A stretch of 64,000 bases of DNA, from contig NZ_AUAV01000016.1 in the NCBI RefSeq assembly GCF_000428905.1, positions 90,199 through 154,198 of the forward strand, written 5' to 3'. The translations under genes were made by a program, and so were the position numbers. A model generated the notes under the pieces. It did no database searches. It was not told the origin of the DNA and saw only the letters and a program-made list of their open reading frames with translations. Shown piece by piece: positions 57,161 to 64,000 of the stretch; position 1 is the stretch's first letter, and every line of letters starts with the position of its first letter. This DNA comes from Brumicola pallidula DSM 14239 = ACAM 615 (lineage in GTDB: Bacteria > Pseudomonadota > Gammaproteobacteria > Enterobacterales > Alteromonadaceae).

Positions 57161-58519
57161 ATGTCACTGAGCGTTATTATCCTTGCAGCAGGCAAGGGAA
57201 CAAGAATGAAGTCGTCGTTACCTAAAGTATTGCATTCAATTGCTGGCAAGCCAATGGTCGAGCATATAATTGAGGCAGCAAAAGAACTCGATTGCGACAA
57301 CATCAACCTTGTATATGGTCATGGCGCTGATTTACTCCAAAAAGCATTGGGCCACCATCATCTGAATTGGTGTTTACAAGCCGAACAATTAGGTACAGGT
57401 CATGCAGTCCAACAGGCGGCATCGCATATTAAAGATGGTGAAGATGTGATGATCCTAGTGGGCGACGCCCCGCTGATCAGTAGTGAAACACTACGACGCT
57501 TAGTCGATGCTAAAGCACAAGCGGACTTGGCACTGTTAACTGTTCATTTGAATGACCCAACGGGGATGGGCCGGATCATTCGCGAAGGTGACAACATTAT
57601 GGCTATTGTTGAACACAAAGATGCAAGTGACGCTCAACGCGAAATTACCGAAATAAACACAGGCATGATGTTGATGTCAGGAAAAGATCTAAAACGTTGG
57701 TTAGGCAATTTATCTAATAATAATGTGCAAGGTGAGTATTATCTGACTGATGTTATTGAAATGGCCGCTAAAGAAGGAAAAATTATCCGTGCAGCGCACC
57801 CTGTTTGGGAGCGTGAAGTTGAGGGCGTAAATAACCGAGTTCAATTATCCTCGCTGGAATCCGCCTATCAATTTCGCAGTGCTGAAGCGTTGATGACGGC
57901 CGGCGTCAGTTTAGCTGATCCGCGGCGCATTGACGTGCGTGGTAAATTAACAGTTGGGCAAGACGTCAGTATCGACATTAATGCTATTTTCGAGGGCAAT
58001 GTTGAGATTGGTGACAACGTAGTTATTGGTCCTAACTGCGTATTCAAAAATTGTAAAATTGGCGATGGCACCCATATCGAAGCGTTTTCGTTGGTTGAAG
58101 ATGCTGTCGTTGCACAAAACTGCAATGTGGGTCCCTACGCACGACTTCGTCCTGGCGCTGACCTTCACGACGGCGCTAAAGTAGGTAATTTTTGTGAAGT
58201 TAAAAAGTCCGTTATTGGTGAAGGTTCAAAAGTAAATCATTTAACTTATATTGGCGACACACAAATTGGCAAAGGCGTGAATATAGGCGCAGGTACAATT
58301 ACCTGTAACTACGATGGCGTTAACAAATTTAAGACTATTATTGGTGATGGGGTATTCGTAGGTAGTAATAGTTCGCTGGTAGCACCTGTTAGTATTGGCG
58401 AAAACGCCACCATCGGCGCGGGTTCAGTCGTCACCAAAGACGTGAATGCTGAAGAGCTTGCTATTGCACGAGGCAAGCAACGGGTTATTAGCGGTTGGGA
58501 ACGTCCAAAGAAAAAGTAA
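57161..58519 (+). CDS. glmU: Bifunctional UDP-GlcNAc pyrophosphorylase/GlcN-1-P acetyltransferase
   Basis: This 452-residue enzyme makes UDP-GlcNAc for peptidoglycan and LPS. The N-terminal uridyltransferase has [11 protein letters not shown]. The C-terminal left-handed helix repeats (IGDNVVIG..., hexapeptide pattern) carry the acetyltransferase. Together with the DeoR regulator and glmS it forms an amino-sugar block often found next to the ATP synthase genes. Confidence 0.97.
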   Translation: MSLSVIILAAGKGTRMKSSLPKVLHSIAGKPMVEHIIEAAKELDCDNINLVYGHGADLLQKALGHHHLNWCLQAEQLGTGHAVQQAASHIKDGEDVMILVGDAPLISSETLRRLVDAKAQADLALLTVHLNDPTGMGRIIREGDNIMAIVEHKDASDAQREITEINTGMMLMSGKDLKRWLGNLSNNNVQGEYYLTDVIEMAAKEGKIIRAAHPVWEREVEGVNNRVQLSSLESAYQFRSAEALMTAGVSLADPRRIDVRGKLTVGQDVSIDINAIFEGNVEIGDNVVIGPNCVFKNCKIGDGTHIEAFSLVEDAVVAQNCNVGPYARLRPGADLHDGAKVGNFCEVKKSVIGEGSKVNHLTYIGDTQIGKGVNIGAGTITCNYDGVNKFKTIIGDGVFVGSNSSLVAPVSIGENATIGAGSVVTKDVNAEELAIARGKQRVISGWERPKKK

Positions 58520-58534
58520 AATGGATTATTAAAT

Positions 58535-58598
58535 AGCCTTAAAACTTGCAAATCGAAATTTATTTAATATAATAAATTTCGATTTGAAATTTAAGGCT
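58535..58598 (+). promoter_or_regulatory. Long nested hairpin between glmU and the DeoR gene
   Basis: An inner perfect inverted repeat of 16-base arms (CAAATCGAAATTTATT with its complement, 58,549-58,586, 6-base spacer) is enclosed by an outer pair AGCCTTAAA/TTTAAGGCT (58,535-58,543 and 58,590-58,598). The AAGG ribosome site of the next gene lies inside the outer arm. It could be an operator in DNA, a terminator of glmU, or an RNA switch that hides the ribosome site. Confidence 0.75.
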
Positions 58599-58605
58599 TT
58601 CGATT

Positions 58606-59376
58606 TTGCAAAAACGAAACACTCAGCAACGCCGTCGTGGGATCATTGAAACACTGAATGAACGCGGTGAAGTTGCTGTAGATGAGTTATCTAAGGTATT
58701 TTCAACCTCAGAAGTCACTATTCGTAAAGATCTTGCCGAACTTGAAAATAATGGATTGTTATTAAGACGGTTTGGCGGTGCGGTTCTACTTCCCAAAGAC
58801 GCTTCTGAACTTTCATCTGAAAAGCTTTCAAGTCGAAAGTTAGCCATTTCAAAATTAGCCGCGACACTTATTCAAGATCACAATCGCATTATTATTGATG
58901 GCGGCAGCACAACGTCTGCACTACTGCCACATTTACCCAAGAAACTGGGCTTAGTGGTTATGACCAACTCATTGCAAGTTGCTAATACCCTATTAGAGGG
59001 GGAAAATGAACCTCAGGTATTGATGACAGGCGGCACTTGGGACGCTCAATCACATTCGTTTCAAGGCCAAATGGCAGAAAACATGTTGAGAGCTTATAAT
59101 TTTGACCAAGCATTTTTAGGTGCGGCCGGCCTCGATATCGAGCGTGGGTCAACCACATTCAACGAATTAACGTCCCTCAGTCGGACAATGGCAGAAGTGT
59201 CAAAACAAGTTATTGTAATGGCTGAGTCGGAGAAACTAGAAAGAAAAATACCCAATGTGGAATTGCCATGGTCGCAAATATCTATTTTGGTTACCGATGA
59301 TGGCCTCGATGAAGACGCCAAGCAAAAAATTGAAAAACGAGGCGTAACAGTAATGTGTGCGACTTGTATTTGCTAA
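58606..59376 (+). CDS. DeoR-family transcriptional regulator
   Basis: This 256-residue protein has an N-terminal DeoR helix-turn-helix (TLNERGEVAVDELSKVFSTSEVTIRKDL). A sugar-phosphate-binding domain follows, with IDGGSTTSAL and NSLQVANTL. It starts at TTG, with its AAGG ribosome site inside a hairpin. Lying between glmU and glmS, it probably senses an amino-sugar phosphate and controls glmS. This is inference from place. A counterpart is found here in many relatives. Confidence 0.88.
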   Translation: MQKRNTQQRRRGIIETLNERGEVAVDELSKVFSTSEVTIRKDLAELENNGLLLRRFGGAVLLPKDASELSSEKLSSRKLAISKLAATLIQDHNRIIIDGGSTTSALLPHLPKKLGLVVMTNSLQVANTLLEGENEPQVLMTGGTWDAQSHSFQGQMAENMLRAYNFDQAFLGAAGLDIERGSTTFNELTSLSRTMAEVSKQVIVMAESEKLERKIPNVELPWSQISILVTDDGLDEDAKQKIEKRGVTVMCATCIC

Positions 59377-59480
59377 ACTATTTTATTAAAAAGAAGTAAT
59401 TCTTATAACTACGTTGTATGCCTTTATAGGCACTTGAAGCGTAATTTAAGAGGAACGCAAAGACAAATTAGGATACCAAT

Positions 59481-61313
59481 ATGTGTGGAATTGTAGGCGC
59501 AATAGCAGAACGTAACGTTGTAGAAATTTTATTAGAAGGTTTACGCAGACTTGAATACCGAGGCTATGATTCAGCCGGTGTCGCCTTACTCGATGGTGCC
59601 GGTAATTTAAATCGCGAGCGTCAAGTAGGCAAGGTCAAGGCGTTAAGCGACGCGATTGCTGAAAACCCAATTAAGGGCGCTACGGGTATTGCGCATACTC
59701 GTTGGGCAACTCATGGTGGCGTAAATCAAAAGAATGCTCACCCGCATCTTTCTAATGAAAGAATTGCCGTTGTACACAACGGCATAATTGAAAATTACGA
59801 AGCTTTAAGACGTGATCTACAAGCAAAAGGTTATATTTTTGGCTCTGACACGGACACCGAAACGATTGCGCACACGGTTCACGAAGAAGTGAAAAAAGGC
59901 AAAGACTTATTACTTGCTGTGCAAGACTCTGTAAAACAATTTCATGGTGCTTATGGCACAGTGATCATGGATAAAGAAGATTCAAACCGCGTGATCGTTG
60001 CTCGTTCAGGTAGCCCATTAGTGATTGGTTTGGGGATCGGCGAGAACTTCATCGCATCTGACCAAATGGCGCTGTTACCAGTAACTCGTCGCTTCATTTT
60101 CTTAGAAGAGGGCGATGTAGCCGAAATTACTCGTACTTCAGTGACTATATATGCGCAAAATGGCGAAAAAATAGAGCGCGAAATCTTTGATTCTGAATTA
60201 GAACACGATGCTGGTGACAAAGGCGGATATCGCCACTACATGCTCAAAGAAATCCATGAACAACCCACAGTAGTTCGCAATACATTGCAAGATCGCTTAG
60301 GTGAAAACGACCTAGTTGAAGGTATCTTTGGTGCTGGCTCTGAGGACATCCTAAAAGGCATTAAACATGTGCAAATTATTGCTTGTGGTACCAGTTACCA
60401 TTCAGGCATGACTGCGCGTTATTGGTTAGAGCAATACGCAAATGTGTCATGTAATGTTGAAATAGCGTCAGAGTTCAGATATCGAAAATCAGTGGTGCAT
60501 CCAAACAGCTTATTGGTGACCATTTCGCAATCAGGTGAAACGGCGGACACGCTAGCTGCTCTTCGTTTAGGCAAAGAACAAGGTTATATGTCTAGTTTGG
60601 CGATTTGTAACGTGCCTGGCTCCTCACTTGTGCGCGAATCTGACATGTCATTCATGACATTAGCGGGTGCTGAAATAGGCGTTGCTTCAACCAAAGCCTT
60701 TACTACGCAGTTAACCGGTTTCTTAATGTTAACACTTGCTCTGGGTAAATATAACGGCATGTTAGCAGTGGACAAAAAATCGATCATAGATGGTTTACAC
60801 AGCTTACCAAGCAAACTAGAAGAAACACTGACATTGACCGATAGCATTGAGCTGTTAGCGGAGGAATTTGCCGATAAGCAACACAGTTTATTTTTGGGGC
60901 GGGGGGACCAGTACCCTATCGCGATGGAAGGTGCACTGAAGCTTAAAGAGATTTCTTATATTCATGCCGAAGCCTATGCGTCGGGGGAACTGAAGCATGG
61001 CCCATTGGCACTCATTGATGATGAAATGCCGGTCATTGTTGTTGCACCGAATAACGAGTTACTTGAGAAACTCAAATCGAATGTTGAAGAAGTAAGAGCT
61101 CGCGGCGGCATCATGTATGTATTCGCTGATAAGAACGCTAACTTTGCGAGTGACGAAACTATGCGCGTTATTAATGTGCCGCATTGTGAGTCGCCAATTG
61201 CTCCGATTGTTTATACTTTGCCACTGCAGTTATTGTCATATTATGTTGCTGTGATTAAGGGGACTGATGTCGATCAACCAAGGAATTTAGCTAAGTCAGT
61301 TACAGTGGAGTAG
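59481..61313 (+). CDS. glmS: Glutamine--fructose-6-phosphate aminotransferase
   Basis: This 610-residue enzyme makes glucosamine-6-phosphate. Cys2 after Met is the glutaminase nucleophile (MCGIVGA). Two SIS domains follow with [10 protein letters not shown] and the C-terminal [11 protein letters not shown]. Full length. It closes the amino-sugar block. There is a 104-base leader after the regulator in which no classic glmS ribozyme is visible. Confidence 0.97.
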   Translation: MCGIVGAIAERNVVEILLEGLRRLEYRGYDSAGVALLDGAGNLNRERQVGKVKALSDAIAENPIKGATGIAHTRWATHGGVNQKNAHPHLSNERIAVVHNGIIENYEALRRDLQAKGYIFGSDTDTETIAHTVHEEVKKGKDLLLAVQDSVKQFHGAYGTVIMDKEDSNRVIVARSGSPLVIGLGIGENFIASDQMALLPVTRRFIFLEEGDVAEITRTSVTIYAQNGEKIEREIFDSELEHDAGDKGGYRHYMLKEIHEQPTVVRNTLQDRLGENDLVEGIFGAGSEDILKGIKHVQIIACGTSYHSGMTARYWLEQYANVSCNVEIASEFRYRKSVVHPNSLLVTISQSGETADTLAALRLGKEQGYMSSLAICNVPGSSLVRESDMSFMTLAGAEIGVASTKAFTTQLTGFLMLTLALGKYNGMLAVDKKSIIDGLHSLPSKLEETLTLTDSIELLAEEFADKQHSLFLGRGDQYPIAMEGALKLKEISYIHAEAYASGELKHGPLALIDDEMPVIVVAPNNELLEKLKSNVEEVRARGGIMYVFADKNANFASDETMRVINVPHCESPIAPIVYTLPLQLLSYYVAVIKGTDVDQPRNLAKSVTVE

Positions 61314-61503
61314 GGATTGTGGGCGATACAGTATTTGTTGTGCAGTGACAATAAAGTGTCATGCTAAACAATAAAGTATATCCTTTACAATAATCTATCA
61401 TACTTTTGAGATGCCGCTTTAAGCAAGTTTCGACCTAAAAGGCGTCATTAGCAAAGAGCAATTTTGAAGGGTTTTTGGGCGCACTTTGATACGATGGCGG
61501 ACG

Positions 61504-61529
61504 TTCCCCACAGATGAGTGCATGGGGAA
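61504..61529. repeat. Inverted repeat in the glmS-LysE gap
   Basis: TTCCCCA and TGGGGAA form perfect 7-base arms with a 12-base loop, about 190 bases after glmS. There is no T run, so it is unlikely to be the glmS terminator. The flanks share short pieces (TAGGTCGAAA, GCCACCxAAGCxGC) with gaps at 0.8 and 3.6 kb. Confidence 0.5.
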
Positions 61530-61599
61530 TTTGACGTTGATTTTTTGCCAGTAAGTCGTTCAGTCTGAGTGTGAACAAAGCCACCGAAGCAGCCAGTCA

Positions 61600-62241
61600 C
61601 TATGCATAATTCACTAAGATGAGATTTATCGCAATTATCATCAATACGAACCCTGCTATCTTATCAATTTTTTGTTTTTGTCGATTGAAGCGAGGTAATA
61701 TATTTGGGTGTGATAACAGTAAAGTAACACCGCTATACCAAATAAAATGTGCCAAGATAATGATCAATCCATAACTCCCTTGCATTATCAGGGGGGTATC
61801 TACAGACACCACTTGAGTAAAAATACTTAAGAAAAAGATAGATGTTTTAGGGTTTAATATATTGCAAGTAAAACCCATACGTAATGCTATAAAAGGTGAC
61901 ATTTGAGTCGTTGAATTGCTTTGGTCTTTATTTACCGTTTCGCGCGTTGTTAATAACTGCCAAGCAAGATAAATAAGATAAGCAGCACCTAAATATTTGA
62001 TTGCCGAAAATAACCACGCTGAATTTGCAATAACTACTGCTAATCCTGCAATTGAATAGCTGGCATGAATACAAACCGATAAAGCCATCCCTAAGCTCAT
62101 ATATAAACCAGCTAAACGGCCATTGGAGATACTAGTTCGTGTAACCATCACAAAATCAGCCCCAGGTAACATCGCCATAAAAACAGCAATTGTGCTCACC
62201 GCGATGATTTCCGCCATATAAGTATTTATTAATAATTCCAT
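61600..62241 (-). CDS. LysE-family exporter
   Basis: This 213-residue membrane protein has six segments and LysE/RhtB features (PGADFVMVTRTSISNGRLAG, GAAYLIYLAWQLL). The family exports amino acids or their derivatives. The ATG at 62,241 follows GAGGTG closely. It is divergent from a LysR gene, which is probably its regulator. Substrate is not told by sequence. Confidence 0.87.
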   Translation of the reverse strand: MELLINTYMAEIIAVSTIAVFMAMLPGADFVMVTRTSISNGRLAGLYMSLGMALSVCIHASYSIAGLAVVIANSAWLFSAIKYLGAAYLIYLAWQLLTTRETVNKDQSNSTTQMSPFIALRMGFTCNILNPKTSIFFLSIFTQVVSVDTPLIMQGSYGLIIILAHFIWYSGVTLLLSHPNILPRFNRQKQKIDKIAGFVLMIIAINLILVNYA

Positions 62242-62355
62242 ATTCACCTCTTACAATTTTAAGTATGTTCGCAGTAACTCATTTTTATTCTGCAACTATG
62301 TTAATCTATGAGTTTTTGAAAACAATACATCTATTTGTATAAGGACTTGTGCCCC

Positions 62356-63282
62356 ATGGACACAAATTATTTGATACCTCTATTGTCTGACATGGCCATT
62401 TTTGTCACGGTGGTTGAGCAGGGAAACTTTAGTAAAGCGGCAAATAAACTTGGTGTCACACCTTCAGCAGTGAGCCGTCAAATTAGTCGGTTAGAAGATG
62501 CATTAGGCATCAAATTATTACAGCGTACAACACGACAAGTTGGATTAACGGAGTCAGGTATTTTAACGTTTGATTATTGTAAGCAGATGGTTGAGTTTGC
62601 GGATAAAGCGGTTAATGCCAGTCGCTCTGGAACATCTACGGTGAGTGGTTTATTGAGAGTATCTGCACCAAGATCATTAGCGAATAAGGTATTACGACCA
62701 CTCTTTGTTGAGTTTTTAAAACGCTACCCAGACATTCAGTTGCACTTAAAAGTAACCGATCGAATTTTAGACCCTATTCATGACGGTGTCGATTTCTTGA
62801 TTCATATTAATGACACCCCCATTGAAGCCTTGGTAAATGTTAAAATTGGTCACGTCGAACAGGTGTTATGTGCCAGTCCTGATTTCATAAAAAAACATTC
62901 TCTGCCAACACACCCCAATGATTTAAAATATTTAGCATGCATTTGTTTAGGCGAAAATAAGGCTGATAACCGTTGGCGATTTAGCAATAAAAATCAACAA
63001 ACGACTATACAAGTGACAGGGTCATATTTACTTAATCACAGTGACATGCGTAAAGATGCGATTGAACAGGGATTTGGTGTTGGCCCTTTGCCAGATTATC
63101 TTGCGCAACAGAGTGTTGAAACAGGGAAACTCATTCCATTATTGGAAGATTGGCAGTTACAAGGTAATTATCAAGGTGATATCTGTTTGCAGTATGTGCA
63201 AAGTAAATACATGCCTAATAAAAATCGCGTGTTTATCGATTTTATGAAACAAAAGTTACTTATAATTCAGCCTGATTCATAA
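62356..63282 (+). CDS. LysR-family transcriptional regulator
   Basis: This 308-residue protein has an N-terminal helix-turn-helix (GNFSKAANKLGVTPSAVSRQ) and a type-2 periplasmic-binding-like ligand domain. ATG 62,356 is used, and AAGGA lies ten bases before. A longer in-frame TTG at 62,335 is less likely. It faces the LysE exporter across a 114-base gap, the usual setting for direct control. Confidence 0.88.
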   Translation: MDTNYLIPLLSDMAIFVTVVEQGNFSKAANKLGVTPSAVSRQISRLEDALGIKLLQRTTRQVGLTESGILTFDYCKQMVEFADKAVNASRSGTSTVSGLLRVSAPRSLANKVLRPLFVEFLKRYPDIQLHLKVTDRILDPIHDGVDFLIHINDTPIEALVNVKIGHVEQVLCASPDFIKKHSLPTHPNDLKYLACICLGENKADNRWRFSNKNQQTTIQVTGSYLLNHSDMRKDAIEQGFGVGPLPDYLAQQSVETGKLIPLLEDWQLQGNYQGDICLQYVQSKYMPNKNRVFIDFMKQKLLIIQPDS

Positions 63283-63385
63283 GTGGTAGTTCGGTTTCAC
63301 CCTCCTTTGTGACCTCAGTTAGTGTTCCTAGATGAAACTGCCACTGGCAGCAATGAGCGAGAAGCGGTCATTCGAGCATTTGAAT

Positions 63386-63420
63386 CTTAAGACAAGTTCA
63401 GGGGGCTTTCCCGTCTTAAG
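63386..63420. repeat. Inverted repeat upstream of the IS91-type gene
   Basis: CTTAAGAC and GTCTTAAG form perfect 8-base arms around a 19-base loop with GGGGG...CCC inside. It lies 150 bases before the transposase frame and may belong to the terminal region of the element. Confidence 0.5.
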
Positions 63421-63569
63421 AAACAAAATAGGCTTTCGGCCGGTTTGGAGATCTGCGGACATTAGCACTTCTCCACTTTCGCAAGCAAAAACGTCCTAGC
63501 GACCAGTCGAAAAACGTTTTACCACAAGCCACACTATCATCTAAATGGCACAATCAAGGATGAAAAGCA

Positions 63570-64000
63570 GTGCTGGCAATACAGCAAGTGGCAAAATACA
63601 AACGCCACCGACCAGAAAATACTTTGCTGTATCAATTGGTCGAGAGGCATTATCCGGAATTCAAAGAAGCCATATCTGAACAAGGTAAATACTTACCTAA
63701 ATTTGTTGAGCGTGAGTTTGAAGACTTTTTGCGATGTGGTCGTTAGAGCATGGCTTCTTAAGGGTAGTATGCGGCGACTGCAAGCACGAAAAGCTCGTCG
63801 CATTTAGTTGCAAGCGACGTGGTTTCTGCCCTAGCTGTGGCGCTAGAAGAATGGCAGAAAGTGCTGCGTTACTGGCAGATGATGTACTACTGGGTTATCC
63901 AATTCGTCAATGGGTTTTAAGCCTGCCTATCCCTTTGAGATTGCTGTTGGCAAGATACCCAAGCGAATTAGGAAAAGTTTTAGGTATCATTCACCGCGCT
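63570..64000 (+). pseudogene. Frameshifted IS91-family transposase (5' part, runs off the edge)
   Basis: A GTG-started frame encodes QVAKYKRHRPENTLLYQLVERHYPEF... and stops at TAG 63,744-63,746. The reading then continues one base earlier (from 63,743) as LEHGFLRVVCGDCKHEKLVAFSCKRRGFCPSCGARRMAE... to the right edge. Both halves join to the typical N-terminus of IS91 rolling-circle transposases, with the CxxC and CPSCGARR zinc motif. A -1 slip or a one-base loss broke it, or there is a sequencing error. The 3' part is outside the window. Confidence 0.8.

Noticed and set aside
59377..59480. glmS ribozyme in the glmS leader
   Set aside because: The leader is only 104 bases and shows no ribozyme core; the ribozyme belongs mainly to Firmicutes.
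63570..64000. Programmed -1 frameshift in the IS91-type transposase
   Set aside because: IS91 transposases are normally a single frame, and no slippery heptamer is seen at the break, so mutation or a read error is simpler.

Overview
The window looks like a chromosomal stretch from a marine gammaproteobacterium of the Alteromonadales, most like Glaciecola, Paraglaciecola or Alteromonas. Reasons are the green-type proteorhodopsin with a complete retinal pathway, the glmU-DeoR-glmS block, biosynthetic arginine decarboxylase, standalone PrpD and PrpE homologues, and an AT-leaning base composition. The genus is inferred from gene content and style, because there is no rRNA in the window.

Layout. 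Bases 1-1,540 hold two ccdA/ccdB toxin-antitoxin pairs. Bases 1,970-11,600 are an accessory-looking mosaic: butanediol-type dehydrogenase, a short UvrA lacking the UvrB-binding domain, a copper P-type ATPase with an unusual N-terminus, and a DUF748 envelope protein. From 11.8 to 18.4 kb there is decay and metabolism: an IS6-type transposase remnant, a thioredoxin-like protein with edd, a MarR regulator carrying a cysteine cluster beside an aconitase gene cut off before its Fe-S half, a frameshifted small lipoprotein, an SDR stub and a GNAT gene. From 18.5 to 29.5 kb are PhyH, GH3 beta-glucosidase, a periplasmic binding protein, an alpha/beta hydrolase, a SNF2-type helicase and PrpD.

The centrepiece is 30.0-36.9 kb. 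It holds proteorhodopsin, then crtE-crtI-crtB-crtY-blh with start/stop overlaps, and convergent idi. The enzymes make beta-carotene from IPP/DMAPP and cleave it to retinal, the chromophore of the proton pump. A strong terminator-like hairpin lies between the pump and crtE, and a perfect palindrome flanked by direct repeats lies upstream of the pump.

From 36.9 to 50.4 kb are a PAS-GGDEF-EAL protein, a luciferase-like monooxygenase, a small ribbon-helix-helix-like gene divergent from a SulP transporter, a molybdenum-cofactor set (moaA behind a likely Moco riboswitch, moeA, moeB), PrpE and a response regulator with a dead GGDEF domain. From 50.6 to 63.3 kb are speA, a serine hydrolase, ogt, two EamA transporters (one of them at 46.2 kb), a membrane sensor with a degenerate GGDEF domain, glmU, a DeoR regulator, glmS and a divergent LysE/LysR pair. 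The right edge enters a frameshifted IS91-family transposase.

No plainly undescribed system is visible. The most interesting signals are regulatory: related operators at the two ccd loci, the hairpin that would cover the DeoR ribosome binding site, the proteorhodopsin promoter palindrome and its attenuator-like hairpin, the 13-bp minisatellite upstream of the GH3 gene, and the cysteine-cluster MarR next to an Fe-S enzyme gene.
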